A stretch of 64,000 bases of DNA from Cephalothrix simula (GCA_035591015.1 JAXIUW010251392.1:41687-105686), one strand, 5' to 3'. Positions 10,123 to 20,787 are shown, counted from the first letter of the stretch. Notes: generated by a model from the letters alone, not told the origin. Numbers and translations are program-made.

Positions 10123-10168
10123 TCAGTCTACCTGTGTCACAAATAGTCAAAGTTATAATCTAGCAATC

Positions 10169-10196
10169 ACTATCACGAGCGACGCTACAATGTCAA
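10169..10196 (-). promoter_or_regulatory. Putative sigma-70 promoter of the ATP synthase operon
   Basis: Reading the minus strand, a perfect -35 TTGACA (10191-10196), 16 bp of spacer and a -10 GATAGT (10169-10174) lie 47 bp upstream of the first ATG. The -10 matches consensus in four of six positions. Confidence 0.5.
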
Positions 10197-10786
10197 ACGA
10201 CTTACAAAATGTCCGTAGCCTAAGAGCCACATTTATGCTAGGGTAGTCGCATTAAAATGATCAAATCAGGTCTAGCTTATCACAATATTTTAGTGACGGG
10301 GTATATTCCTGATTAATTAGTCAGATTGCTGGCCTAGATTATGCGCCTAGAATACCAATTTAGAAGCATATGGCTTAGGGTGTAAATCACAAGTATAGAG
10401 CCCTAAACAATTTGAATAAAAGCTGTTTATAATGCTCTGTGTTCGTCATAGACTGTTATCGGCCACCTTACAAGGCTAGAGACGGAATAAACGTATCATA
10501 CTTTAGAACAGGCTTTCAGCCGTGCAAATAACTTTGTCTGCTGGCTAACTAGTGGTAAGTTCGGGTATATTATAGTTTAGCTATATTATGCTGGTCTGTG
10601 CACTAGCTGACACTGGACATGGAATACCGCATTATTTAGATTCCTATTCAGCGATAGACTATGATGTAGCCTGGAGTTGAAGTTTAAGTCTAGATTGTTC
10701 TTTAACAATAACTTATGTTCATTTTAGATAGTTACGAATTAATGGTGATTAGCAGGTTTATTAAATTGAAATTATGGAGCTAACCC
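10197..10786. other. Divergent spacer between atp operon and gltB
   Basis: I see no gene here. The only plausible elements are the gltB-proximal promoter-like pair listed separately and A/T-rich duplicated motifs around 10565-10590. Confidence 0.45.
10702..10730 (+). promoter_or_regulatory. Possible sigma-70 promoter of gltBD
   Basis: TTAACA (10702-10707), a 17-bp spacer and TAGATA (10725-10730) lie about 57 bp before the gltB GTG. The -35 is good and the -10 weak. Confidence 0.35.
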
Positions 10787-13700
10787 GTGTTGAATAGATT
10801 GCCCGCAAAGCATGGTTTGTATGACCCGCTATTTGAGAAAGATAGCTGCGGAACAGGCTTTATAGTCAATGTTAAAGGCATCGCCTCTAATGACATAGTG
10901 CAGCAAGGCTTGCGTATTATCAACAACTTAGCTCATCGTGGTGGCACAGGCTATGACCCTGAGCTTGGCGATGGCTCGGGCATGCTGCTTAATATTCCGC
11001 ATGAGTTTTTTGTAGCCGAGTTCGCCAAGCAGTCAATCACCTTGCCCGAGGCGGGTGAATACGCCATCGGCATGTTCTTTTTGCCCACAGAACGAGCCAT
11101 GGCCGATAACTGCCAAGACTGGGTTAAGTCAATTGCTCAAAGCTACGACTGCAAAGTTTTAGGTTGGCGTGATGTTCCGCTGCATACAGAAGGGGTTAGC
11201 CAAGCGGCTTTGGTTTGCTTGCCTGATATTAAGCAAGTAGTCATTGCTGCCGGCGCAGACTTTGATCGCAGTGAGTTGAGCCTTGCCGAACGCATGTATC
11301 TGTGCGGGCGTCTCATTGAGAAAAAGGCTATAGAACGTGGCTTAGGGGGCAGCTTTGGTCTGTGTAGTCTATCCACTAAGACTTTAGTCTACAAGGGTAT
11401 GCTGACCGCCAAGCAGTTTGCTTATTTTTACCCAGACCTCCACGCCAAAAACTTCAAATCGCCACTATCAATGGTGCATATGCGCTATAGCACCAATACT
11501 TTTCCGAGCTGGAATATGGCGCAACCCTTTCATATGATTGCTCATAATGGTGAGATAAACGCCGTTAATGGCAATATTAACTGGATGCGTGCTCGGCAAA
11601 GTGGTTTAAGCAATCCACGCTGGGGCAATGCTGATATATTTCCGTTGCTTTATCCGCAAGATAGCGATTCATCTAATTTTGACCGAGCGTTGGAATTTTT
11701 GGTGAATACCGGGCGCAGCATTGATTTAGGCATGATTATGATGATTCCCGAACATTGGGAAGATGACACGCATATTCCAAAGCCATGGATCAATTTTTAT
11801 GAATATCAAGCCACCCTGATGGAACCTTGGGATGGGCCGGCCTGCGTGGTCTTTAGTGATGGGCGCATTATTGGCGGAACCTTAGACCGTAACGGACTGC
11901 GCCCAGCCCGAATTGTCGCCACCAGTGATGATACGGTTATACTGGCGTCTGAGGTGGGAGTGATTGATGTTGAACCCGATAAAGTGCTCTTCAAAAAGCG
12001 ACTTGCCCCGGGCGAGATGTTTTTAGTTGATATAGAACAGCAAAAAATATTAGAAAATGATGCCATAAAATCTGCTTATGCAGACCGGCATCCCTATGCT
12101 GATTGGGCTAAGCAACGTGTGATTAATCTTTCGCAGCTGGCTGCGCCCGGCAAGGTGCGGCAACCGATTCATGAAACTCTGCGCCAAAGGCAGCACGCCT
12201 TCGGCTACACCAAAGAAGACCTCAAATACGTGCTTAATGTTATGGCGCAAAGCGGTGCTGAGCCAATAGGTTCAATGGGTGTTGATACGCCCTTAGCCGT
12301 TTTATCAGAGCGTTCACGACTGCTTTATGACTATTTTAAGCAACGTTTTGCGCAGGTTACCAATCCGGCCATCGATTCGATTCGTGAGCAGTCTATTATG
12401 TCATTGAACAACTTTATTGCGCCCGGATATTCGCTAATCAACAGAAAACTTATTCAAAAAGATGTCTTGCGCATACCCAACCCCGTTCTGGCGCATTACG
12501 AGCTAGAAACTCTGCGCCATCTTGACCACCCATCATTGCGCAGTGCGATGTTGCCGACTTTATTTGTGGCTGAGCAAGGTGGGCATGGCCTTGAGATGGC
12601 TTTGCATAACCTTAATATTCAGGCTGAGGCCTTGGTTAAAGATGGTACAGCAATTCTTATTCTTAGCGACCGTGGGCATGACTACGAATATGCACCAATA
12701 CCCAGTTTAATTGCCATAGCTTCAGTACACAGCCATTTAGTGCGCAAGGGCTTACGCATGGGGGTTGGCTTGGTTATTGAAAGTGGCGATGCTCGTGAGG
12801 TGCATCATCTTGCGCTATTGCTCGGCTATGGAGCTACGGCAGTTAATCCATATTTGGCACTAGAGACAATTTTAGGAGTCGGAGAAGGTTTTAGACTGTC
12901 TAGCGAGCAAGATGCTCCACCCAGCGTAACCAACTATATCAAGGCTGCCAATAAGGGTTTGCTGAAAATTATGGCGAAGATGGGCATCTCAACCCTCCAC
13001 AGTTATAACGGAGCGCAGATCTTTGAATGTGTTGGATTAAGCGATGAAGTTATCAATAATTATTTCGCTGGTACGGTTTCTAGGCTCTCTGGTATTGGAT
13101 TAGATGAGCTAGCCGAAGAAGTGCTAATGCGTCATCGCAAAGCCTATCCGCATGATGGCTCTGTGCCAGAATTGCTTGACAATGGAGGCATGTATCAGTT
13201 TAGACGTGATGGCGAAAACCATTTGATTGGCGTAGATACGGTGCGCGATCTACAATCGGCGGTGCGTGAAAATAGCCCAGAAACCTACGCTAAATGGTCA
13301 AAGCGCATGAACGAGTTCAACATCAAGAATGGTGCTTTGCGGGGCTTGCTAGATTTCCATCGTCAACCTATTCCGATTGCTGAGGTTGAACCCATAGAAA
13401 ACATTATGCCACGCTTTACAACGGGAGCAATGTCATTGGGTTCAATCAGCCGTGAAGCGCATGAAACCTTGGCCATTGCCATGAACATTATAGGTGGTCG
13501 CAGTAATACTGGCGAAGGCGGCGAAGACCCTCAACGCTTCACCCCTGATGCCAATGGTGCTAATCGTTGCAGTGCTATAAAGCAGGTGGCCTCGGGGCGG
13601 TTCGGCGTGATTAGTCATTACTTAGTTAATGCCCAAGAGCTGCAAATAAAAATTGCTCAAGGAGCGAAGCCCGGAGAAGGTGGACAGCTACCGGGGCTTA

Positions 13701-15289
13701 AAGTTGATGAATATATCGGTTCAATTCGGCATACAGTGCCCGGCGTGGGACTTATCTCGCCGCCACCGCATCATGATATTTACTCTATTGAAGACTTAAA
13801 GCAGCTTATCTTTGACCTCAAAAACTCTAATGACCGAGCCAAAGTATCCGTTAAGCTAACCTCTGTTTCAGGCGTGGGTACAATCGCTGCTGGGGTAGCC
13901 AAGGGCAAGGCTGATTCTGTGCTAATTAGCGGCTATGATGGTGGTACAGGGGCTTCACCGCTAAGCTCTATTCAGCATGCCGGACTGCCTTGGGAGCTTG
14001 GTTTGGCAGAGACTCAACAGACGCTAGTTAAAAACCGCTTGAGAGAATTCATCAAAATCCAGACCGATGGCAAACTGATGACCGGTCGTGATGTGGTGAT
14101 TGCTGCCTTACTAGGTGCTGATGAGTTTGGCTTTGCTACCGCTCCGTTGATTTCTATGGGCTGCGTGATGATGCGAGTTTGTCATCTTAATACTTGCCCG
14201 GTGGGCATTGCCACCCAGCGCAAGGTTTTACGAGAAAAATTCAAAGGTGCGCCAGAGCATGTAGTCAACTACTTTGCCTACGTGGCTCAAGAAGTGCGGC
14301 AGCTTATGGCCGAGCTTGGCTTTAAGAAACTAGATGATATGATTGGGCGCACTGATCGCCTTAAAATCAATAAAACCGAGCACTGGAAGGCTAAGAAAAT
14401 TCAGCTTGACAAACTCATTATGCCACCTGAAGAAGGCTCTAAACTGCACTGCACCAGCGCTCAAGATGACGTGCTTGACGGTGCCTTAGACTATGACCTA
14501 ATTAAACTCTGCCAAGATAGCCTAACGGCGGGCAAAGCATCTAGCTTTGAAGCCAAGGTCAACAATACTAATCGCACCGTGGGTACAATTTTAGGCAGTG
14601 AGGTTAGCCGTCGTTATGGAGCAGTGGGGCTGCCGGTTCATACTATCAAAGGCCACTTACACGGCACCGCCGGGCAAAGTTTTGCGGCCTTCCTTCCGCA
14701 GGGCATAAGTCTGCACCTAGAGGGCGATGCCAATGATTACTTTGGTAAAGGTCTTTGTGGAGGAATTATCAGCGTTAGGCCACCAGCAGGGGCAAGTTTT
14801 ACGCCTGAGAAAAACTCAATTATCGGCAATGTTTGTTTGTATGGAGCAACCTCGGGCAAGGCCTTTATTAATGGCATGGCTGGCGATAGATTTTGCATCC
14901 GCAACAGTGGCGCTCTTGCCGTTGTAGAAGGCATTGGCGACCATGGTTGTGAGTACATGACTGGCGGCGTAGCGGTTATACTGGGCAGCACTGGCCGAAA
15001 CTTCGCAGCGGGCATGTCTGGCGGAATTGCCTATGTTTTAGATACTGAAGGTCGTTTTGCTGAGTTCTGCAATCAAGACAGTATTGCCCTAGAAAAACTT
15101 GAAGCTGAAGATGAAGAAGCTCTAAAAAGTTTGCTTATAGAGCACATCCAGTACACACAAAGCCCACTAGCCAGTAAAATTATTGATGATTGGCCAAGCT
15201 GGGCTAGCCAATTCTGCAAGGTTATGCCCAATGAATATCGTGAGGCTTTAGCACGAATAAAAGCCAAAGAGGCTGCTAAGCTAGCCTGA
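10787..15289 (+). CDS. gltB: Glutamate synthase, large (alpha) subunit
   Basis: 1500 residues, full length. It converts glutamine plus 2-oxoglutarate to two glutamates using electrons from GltD. The GTG start is preceded by GGAG at 10775-10778. A 20-residue propeptide precedes the catalytic nucleophile Cys21 in DSCGTGF (Ntn-type glutaminase domain, to about 430). The central and FMN-binding synthase domains follow. The 3Fe-4S site is CVMMRVCHLNTCPVG, and the C-terminal beta-helix (GXGXG-type) domain starts near residue 1235. gltD follows after 92 bp. Confidence 0.97.
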   Translation: MLNRLPAKHGLYDPLFEKDSCGTGFIVNVKGIASNDIVQQGLRIINNLAHRGGTGYDPELGDGSGMLLNIPHEFFVAEFAKQSITLPEAGEYAIGMFFLPTERAMADNCQDWVKSIAQSYDCKVLGWRDVPLHTEGVSQAALVCLPDIKQVVIAAGADFDRSELSLAERMYLCGRLIEKKAIERGLGGSFGLCSLSTKTLVYKGMLTAKQFAYFYPDLHAKNFKSPLSMVHMRYSTNTFPSWNMAQPFHMIAHNGEINAVNGNINWMRARQSGLSNPRWGNADIFPLLYPQDSDSSNFDRALEFLVNTGRSIDLGMIMMIPEHWEDDTHIPKPWINFYEYQATLMEPWDGPACVVFSDGRIIGGTLDRNGLRPARIVATSDDTVILASEVGVIDVEPDKVLFKKRLAPGEMFLVDIEQQKILENDAIKSAYADRHPYADWAKQRVINLSQLAAPGKVRQPIHETLRQRQHAFGYTKEDLKYVLNVMAQSGAEPIGSMGVDTPLAVLSERSRLLYDYFKQRFAQVTNPAIDSIREQSIMSLNNFIAPGYSLINRKLIQKDVLRIPNPVLAHYELETLRHLDHPSLRSAMLPTLFVAEQGGHGLEMALHNLNIQAEALVKDGTAILILSDRGHDYEYAPIPSLIAIASVHSHLVRKGLRMGVGLVIESGDAREVHHLALLLGYGATAVNPYLALETILGVGEGFRLSSEQDAPPSVTNYIKAANKGLLKIMAKMGISTLHSYNGAQIFECVGLSDEVINNYFAGTVSRLSGIGLDELAEEVLMRHRKAYPHDGSVPELLDNGGMYQFRRDGENHLIGVDTVRDLQSAVRENSPETYAKWSKRMNEFNIKNGALRGLLDFHRQPIPIAEVEPIENIMPRFTTGAMSLGSISREAHETLAIAMNIIGGRSNTGEGGEDPQRFTPDANGANRCSAIKQVASGRFGVISHYLVNAQELQIKIAQGAKPGEGGQLPGLKVDEYIGSIRHTVPGVGLISPPPHHDIYSIEDLKQLIFDLKNSNDRAKVSVKLTSVSGVGTIAAGVAKGKADSVLISGYDGGTGASPLSSIQHAGLPWELGLAETQQTLVKNRLREFIKIQTDGKLMTGRDVVIAALLGADEFGFATAPLISMGCVMMRVCHLNTCPVGIATQRKVLREKFKGAPEHVVNYFAYVAQEVRQLMAELGFKKLDDMIGRTDRLKINKTEHWKAKKIQLDKLIMPPEEGSKLHCTSAQDDVLDGALDYDLIKLCQDSLTAGKASSFEAKVNNTNRTVGTILGSEVSRRYGAVGLPVHTIKGHLHGTAGQSFAAFLPQGISLHLEGDANDYFGKGLCGGIISVRPPAGASFTPEKNSIIGNVCLYGATSGKAFINGMAGDRFCIRNSGALAVVEGIGDHGCEYMTGGVAVILGSTGRNFAAGMSGGIAYVLDTEGRFAEFCNQDSIALEKLEAEDEEALKSLLIEHIQYTQSPLASKIIDDWPSWASQFCKVMPNEYREALARIKAKEAAKLA

Positions 15290-15381
15290 CCGCCGCTAGC
15301 TTGCTTTGTTAATAATCAATGATTGGGCAATGTTAAAGGTTGCCCGTAGTTTATTAAAAGATTTAACTTGGAATATAATTT

Positions 15382-16767
15382 ATGGGAAAAGTTACCGGTT
15401 TCCTAGAATATCAACGTCAATTAGCCAGCAAAACCGCTATCAATGAGCGCATTAAGCATCATAAAGAGTTTGTTTTGCCGATGCCGCAAGATAAATTGGT
15501 TGATCAGGCAGCACGCTGCATGGACTGTGCGGTGCCATCCTGCCATCAGGGTTGCCCCCTAGGCAATTTGATACCAGATTGGAATAATCTTGTTTATCAG
15601 CAAGACTGGCGACAGGCTTATGAAGAGCTGCATCGTACCAATAACTTTCCAGAAATTACCGGCAGAGTTTGCCCGGCTCCCTGCGAAGATATTTGCATTT
15701 TAGGCATTCCAGATAAACCTGTAAGCATCAAGATGATTGAATTAGAAATCATCACTAAGGGCTTTAATGAAGGCTGGGTAAAGCCCATCAAACCGCAAAT
15801 TCAGCGCAATAAAACCGTTGCCATTGTTGGGTCTGGTCCAGCAGGAATGGCCGCTGCTCAGCAGCTGGTGCGCAATGGCTATAATGTTGATGTTTATGAA
15901 AAAAGCGACCGTCTCGGCGGATTATTAACCTATGGCCTACCAGACTTTAAGCTAGAACCAAAGGTGGTTGAGCAGCGCATTACCCAAATGCGTGAGGAGG
16001 GAGTTAGGTTTCATACCAACGTTGAGGTCGGCGCAGACCTTAGTATAGACGAACTAGAGGCACATTCAGATGCCTTATTATTAGCCGGAGGGGCGCAACA
16101 GGCACGAGCTTTAGCCCCTGAAGTTGATGGCCGTAACCTTGGTGGTATTCATTTGGCGATGGACTTTTTAACCCAGCAAAACCGAATTAATTTAGGTGAT
16201 AGTATTCCGGCAGAGCAACGCATCAACGCTGAGGGCAAGCGTGTGGTGATATTGGGTGGCGGCGATACTGGTGCCGACTGCGTGGGTACAGCGCATCGGC
16301 AGGGAGCTAAGGCAGTGTTTTCTTTTGAGATAATGCCTCAACCAAAAGTGGTGCGTCAGTCAACATCGCATGAAGAAGGCGGCCAACGCCGCTGGGGAGT
16401 AATGACTAAGTCATTCTTTGGCCATAATGGCATGGTGCAAGGTCTGCGAGGCATAAACCTAGAATGGACACCCCCACCGCAACCAACTCTGGCAGAGGTG
16501 ACCGGCTCAGACTTTGAAATGCCCATAGATTTAGTGATTTTAGCCATGGGCTTTACGGGGCCTTTGCGCCAAGGCTTGCTTAGTAATTTGGGCGTAGAGC
16601 TTACCGAACGTGGCAATGTTAAGTACAATGCTAACTATCAAACCAGCGTGCCCGGAGTTTTTGTGGCCGGCGACATGGGTCGTGGAGCATCATTGGTGGT
16701 TTGGGCTATTTGGGAAGGCCGAGAGGCTGCAGAAAGCATTCATCGCTACATTCAAAGCAAGCCCTAG
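15382..16767 (+). CDS. gltD: Glutamate synthase, small (beta) subunit
   Basis: 461 residues. This NADPH-dependent oxidoreductase subunit feeds electrons to GltB. The N-terminal 4Fe-4S cysteines lie in CMDCAVPSCHQGCP and CPAPCEDIC. An FAD Rossmann motif VAIVGSGPAGMAAA and an NADPH Rossmann motif VVILGGGDTGADCVG follow, and the C-terminal FVAGDMGRGASLVV binds FAD. The context with gltB makes the assignment firm. Confidence 0.96.
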   Translation: MGKVTGFLEYQRQLASKTAINERIKHHKEFVLPMPQDKLVDQAARCMDCAVPSCHQGCPLGNLIPDWNNLVYQQDWRQAYEELHRTNNFPEITGRVCPAPCEDICILGIPDKPVSIKMIELEIITKGFNEGWVKPIKPQIQRNKTVAIVGSGPAGMAAAQQLVRNGYNVDVYEKSDRLGGLLTYGLPDFKLEPKVVEQRITQMREEGVRFHTNVEVGADLSIDELEAHSDALLLAGGAQQARALAPEVDGRNLGGIHLAMDFLTQQNRINLGDSIPAEQRINAEGKRVVILGGGDTGADCVGTAHRQGAKAVFSFEIMPQPKVVRQSTSHEEGGQRRWGVMTKSFFGHNGMVQGLRGINLEWTPPPQPTLAEVTGSDFEMPIDLVILAMGFTGPLRQGLLSNLGVELTERGNVKYNANYQTSVPGVFVAGDMGRGASLVVWAIWEGREAAESIHRYIQSKP

Positions 16768-16814
16768 AGGTAGGCTTTGGTTATACCTTAAATTAGCCTT
16801 AGCTGACTGAATAG

Positions 16815-16895
16815 ATTTGCACAATTTGCCATACCATTTGCCATACTACTGTAATACTACTTGCTATACTATTTGCCGTGTCATTTGTTCATCTT
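16815..16895 (+). repeat. Degenerate 12-bp tandem repeat running into the dnaE start
   Basis: About six imperfect copies of a 12-bp unit (consensus roughly ATTTGCCATACT) lie in tandem. The last copies contain the dnaE GTG start codon (16878) and its second to fifth codons. One unit is 11 bp. No Shine-Dalgarno sequence is evident, so the repeat occupies the initiation region. Confidence 0.6.
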
Positions 16896-19800
16896 AATTT
16901 AAGAAGCCAATATTCATTTCTTAGGGGTGCTATTCGCATCAAGCAGCTTTCTCAAGCCTTGATTGACGCTGGCTATCAATCTTGCGCCATTACCGATAGC
17001 GGCAATATGCACGGTGCGCTTGATTTTTATCATGCTCTGCACAAGCAGAATCTTAAACCAATTATTGGCATAGAGCTGCATTGCGCCACAGCCAGCCAGC
17101 ACAGCGCAGCCTGTATTTTTTTATGCCGTGATTATGTTGGCTATCAAAATTTAATTCAGCTAGTTAGTCATGGCTACATGGACGGCATCACAACCGCCGG
17201 AGCCCAAGTCAACCTTGATCTTATTGAACGCTTTCATCAAGGCTTAACCTGCATTAGTAGCTATGACAGCGGATTAGTTACGCAAGCCATGCAATCTGGG
17301 CAACTCACTCCAGATCTTCAACGCATCACTCAGATTTTTGAAGGCAATTTTTATGCTGAAATACGACAGCATTTTGCGCATCGTGCCGCTGAATATCCTC
17401 AATTACACACCACAGAAGCCCAACACAATGCACAGCTAACAGCATTTTGTCAGCAAGACTCTATTCAGTTGGTGGGTACTAATAACTGCCATTATTTAGC
17501 TGAAAACGAAGGCTATTCGCAGTACATTCTGTGGTTGATGGGCAAAAAGCAACACGTTAGCGATAAAGAGTTTATTGACTACCAGCTCTATCTAAAAACG
17601 GCCACAGAGATGCAGGAGGCTTGGCAAAACTTACCGCAATCCGCACTGGAGAATACGGTAAAAATAGCCGACAGCTGCAATTTAGAAATTAAATCACGCT
17701 CAATGCTGCTGCCCGGCATTGACAATGAGAACATTAAAGAAGACTTCACCAAACAAGCTCAGCAAGGGCTAAATAAGCGCATAGAGCAGCTTACTCAGCA
17801 ATACGCCGTACCCAAAACAGAGCTAGATGACTTTATTAAGCAGTATCAGCAACGTCTAGACAGAGAATTAGAGCTTATCGTAAAAATGAACTTCTCGGGC
17901 TACTTTCTGATTGTCGCCGACTTTATTGCCTGGTCAAAGCAAAATGGCATTAGGGTTGGTCCGGGTAGAGGCTCTGGTCCGGGCTCTTTAGTAGCCTATG
18001 CACTAGAGATAACCGATGTTGACCCTATTCAGCATAAGTTGTTTTTTGAGCGTTTTCTTAATTCAGAACGCATCAGTATGCCCGACTTTGATGTTGATTT
18101 TGATGTTGAAGGTCGTGCCAAAGTTATTGATTATGTGCGGCGCAAGTATGGAGCAGCTAAGGTTTGTCATATTTCATCCTTCGGTTCTTTAGGTGCTAAA
18201 GCCGTAGTTCGTGGTGTGGCCAGAGTGCTGGGCTTAGGCTATGCCAAGGGCGATGAGGTATCACGCCTTATTCCTAATGCGCCTGATATAACTCTTGACG
18301 ATGCCATTAAAAAAGAAAAAGAATTAAAAGCCATTGTTGAAGGCAGCGATGACGACCCACGCAAAAAATTGATTAACCATGCTCGTGCGTTAGAGGGCTT
18401 AAATAGCAATCTTACCACTCATGCAGCGGGCATTATCATTATGGATCAAGATGTCCATGCCGTAATTCCGGTGTGTCGTGCCGAAGCCGATGAACCGCTA
18501 CAAACCATGTATGATATGCACTGGGTTGAGCATCAAGGCGGAATCAAGTTTGACTTCTTAGGCTTGCAGAACCTAAGCACTATCAAAGAAACGTTACGAA
18601 TAATCAATGCCAACCAAACCATAGACCAAGATTTTATTGATGATGTAGCCTTAGATGATAAGGCAACCTACGCAATGCTCTCTAGGGGTGAAGGCCTTGG
18701 CGTGTTCCAAATGGAATCAGATGGCATTCGCCGGATGATGATGCGTCTGCGCCCCGAACGCTTTGAAGATATCGTGGCTACCATAGCCTTATATCGCCCC
18801 GGACCGCTAGACAATAAAATGCATATTGACTATATCAATCGCAAGCATGGCATTGTAACTGAGTACGGATACATTCATCCCAAGCTAGAACCCGTGCTCA
18901 AAGACACCTACGGAGTACTTATTTTTCAAGAGCAAGTTTTAGAAGCAGTACAGATTCTAGCCAATTACAGCCTTGGCGAAGCTGACGTCATGCGCCGCGT
19001 TATTAGCAAAAAAATAGAATCTGAAATGGCCCAGCAACGCAATAAATTTGTTGAGGGTTGCACCCATAACGACATCAATGGAGAAGAGGCCAATGGCATC
19101 TTTGATAAAATAGAGAAATTTGCTGGCTATGGCTTTAATCGCTCACATTCAGTAGCTTACGGAATTATCGCCTACCAAACGGCCTATCTAAAAGCTAATT
19201 ATCCACGGCAATTTATGGCGACATTGCTTACTCAAGCATCTAACAATACTACTAAAATAAGCACCATAAGTGCTGAATGCCGCAGAATGGGCATTGGCAT
19301 TTTAGCCCCGCATATTAATCATAGTCAGGCTAATTTTATTGTTGAGGATGATGGAATTCGTTTTGGAATGAATGCCGTTAGAAACCTTGGGCAGGCCGCC
19401 GCTGATTCTATTTATGAGGCACGGCAACATACTGAACAAAAAAAGTTTAATACCTTAGAAGATTTTATTGAAAAAGCCGATTTCACTAAGCTCAATAAGC
19501 GGGGCATAGAGGCACTTATTGATGCTGGTGCGTTAGATAATCTATCTTTTAATCGGGCGACCCTGCTGAAAAACCTAGATACTTTAACTTCGTTAGGTCA
19601 GCAGTGGCACAAAGAGCGTTCACGGTCTGAGGTATCTTTGTTTGCTGCACAGCAGTTGTCTTTAACAGAGAACATTAAGGAGTGCAGTGACTACAGCTAT
19701 GCAGAAAAACTGCGCCGAGAAAAAGAAGCACTGGGCATTTATGTAAGCGGCCATCCGCTAGATGACTACCAGCAAGAGACTGAATATTTTGCTGTTTCAA

Positions 19801-20384
19801 CGGTTACCGCAATTAACCAAACCATAGAAGTTGACCTGTGCATGGCTGGTATGGTTGGAGCTCTTAGTGTACGCCCGAGCCGCAACGGAAAAACAGCCTT
19901 CTTTCAGCTTGAAGACAAGCAGGGCACCATTCCGGCCTTGGCCTACAATGACAACTACGAGAAGATTAGCAACAAGTTATCTTGTGGCGCACCAGTTTTG
20001 GTATGGGGGCGGCTTAAAAATAAAGATAATCAACGTGAAATATCCGTTAAAGATGTAATCAGTGGCGATGAATTGCGCTCTAATAAGGCCACTCGGATAA
20101 AGCTCATTCTTGCTGATGAGCTTTCCAAAGAGCAACTAACCATTTTGCGCTCTGAGCTGGCTCGTAGCAAGGGTGAAATAGATACCTTCGCCGTTGTCAA
20201 CCTAGAAAATAGCCGTGTGCTGATTAATCTGGGTGTAGCCATCAATCCTAGGCTAGAGCTGTTTGAAGCCTTAAAAAAGAATATCGGCGGTCTCACTATA
20301 GTTATTGACTACCCTGACGACCTTAGCCCTCAAGATATTTTTAGCAGCGGTGCATCGGCTGAAAATATTCCCAATTATAGCTAA
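16878..20384 (+). CDS. dnaE: DNA polymerase III alpha subunit
   Basis: 1168 residues, normal for DnaE1. This is the replicative polymerase of the holoenzyme. The PHP domain is at about 1-230 (FVHLNLRSQYSFLRGAIRI). The polymerase palm has GPGRGSGPGSLVAY and the catalytic acidic motif MPDFDVDFDVEGR. The helix-hairpin-helix region has KAGYGFNRSHSVAYG-like sequence, and a C-terminal OB fold lies at about 975-1060. The start is GTG; the conserved N-terminus begins at its second residue, so no alternative start fits. The gene appears monocistronic. Confidence 0.96.
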   Translation: MSFVHLNLRSQYSFLRGAIRIKQLSQALIDAGYQSCAITDSGNMHGALDFYHALHKQNLKPIIGIELHCATASQHSAACIFLCRDYVGYQNLIQLVSHGYMDGITTAGAQVNLDLIERFHQGLTCISSYDSGLVTQAMQSGQLTPDLQRITQIFEGNFYAEIRQHFAHRAAEYPQLHTTEAQHNAQLTAFCQQDSIQLVGTNNCHYLAENEGYSQYILWLMGKKQHVSDKEFIDYQLYLKTATEMQEAWQNLPQSALENTVKIADSCNLEIKSRSMLLPGIDNENIKEDFTKQAQQGLNKRIEQLTQQYAVPKTELDDFIKQYQQRLDRELELIVKMNFSGYFLIVADFIAWSKQNGIRVGPGRGSGPGSLVAYALEITDVDPIQHKLFFERFLNSERISMPDFDVDFDVEGRAKVIDYVRRKYGAAKVCHISSFGSLGAKAVVRGVARVLGLGYAKGDEVSRLIPNAPDITLDDAIKKEKELKAIVEGSDDDPRKKLINHARALEGLNSNLTTHAAGIIIMDQDVHAVIPVCRAEADEPLQTMYDMHWVEHQGGIKFDFLGLQNLSTIKETLRIINANQTIDQDFIDDVALDDKATYAMLSRGEGLGVFQMESDGIRRMMMRLRPERFEDIVATIALYRPGPLDNKMHIDYINRKHGIVTEYGYIHPKLEPVLKDTYGVLIFQEQVLEAVQILANYSLGEADVMRRVISKKIESEMAQQRNKFVEGCTHNDINGEEANGIFDKIEKFAGYGFNRSHSVAYGIIAYQTAYLKANYPRQFMATLLTQASNNTTKISTISAECRRMGIGILAPHINHSQANFIVEDDGIRFGMNAVRNLGQAAADSIYEARQHTEQKKFNTLEDFIEKADFTKLNKRGIEALIDAGALDNLSFNRATLLKNLDTLTSLGQQWHKERSRSEVSLFAAQQLSLTENIKECSDYSYAEKLRREKEALGIYVSGHPLDDYQQETEYFAVSTVTAINQTIEVDLCMAGMVGALSVRPSRNGKTAFFQLEDKQGTIPALAYNDNYEKISNKLSCGAPVLVWGRLKNKDNQREISVKDVISGDELRSNKATRIKLILADELSKEQLTILRSELARSKGEIDTFAVVNLENSRVLINLGVAINPRLELFEALKKNIGGLTIVIDYPDDLSPQDIFSSGASAENIPNYS

Positions 20385-20618
20385 TACACCTCAAAGCACT
20401 GCATAATCCCGTATAAAGCTGCTAAAAAGGGTGCTGCCCACTTATCAACAAAGTACTTTTATTGGGGGTTTATTCTACTGGCATCGCTAAGCAAATAGAT
20501 TAGACATAGCACTGTATTTTTTTGGTGTTCGTGCTACATCTCTTAAGCAGTTGTTGGTGAACAGCATTTGGCTAAAGCCTTTGCAAAAGACGCTAGCCTA
20601 GTGCTGAGGGATATTTTG

Positions 20619-20723
20619 ATGCTAATATTTTTTGTAGCGGGGATAATCTTCTTATTCATTAGAGGCTTTACGAGTATAGCCCTGCTTATATTGCGAAATC
20701 AGAAGCCATCACTTTCACTATAA
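20619..20723 (+). CDS. Candidate small membrane protein (34 residues)
   Basis: The ATG is preceded by GAGGG at 20606-20610 with 8 nt of spacing. The product is almost wholly hydrophobic (MLIFFVAGIIFLFIRGF, then TSIALLIL) and ends in a short polar tail. It resembles single-pass small membrane proteins, which are often missed. There is no known family to compare with. Its 3' end overlaps the -35 box of the next gene. Confidence 0.35.
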   Translation: MLIFFVAGIIFLFIRGFTSIALLILRNQKPSLSL

Positions 20724-20741
20724 GCGCAAATGGGTTATAAT
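20714..20741 (+). promoter_or_regulatory. Putative sigma-70 promoter for the zinc-ribbon gene
   Basis: TTCACT (20714-20719), 16 bp of spacer and a perfect TATAAT (20736-20741) lie 46 bp before the ATG at 20788. Confidence 0.5.
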
Positions 20742-20787
20742 CAGAAGATACTCCCCTATAAATTATTACCAAACCATCATAAACCAT

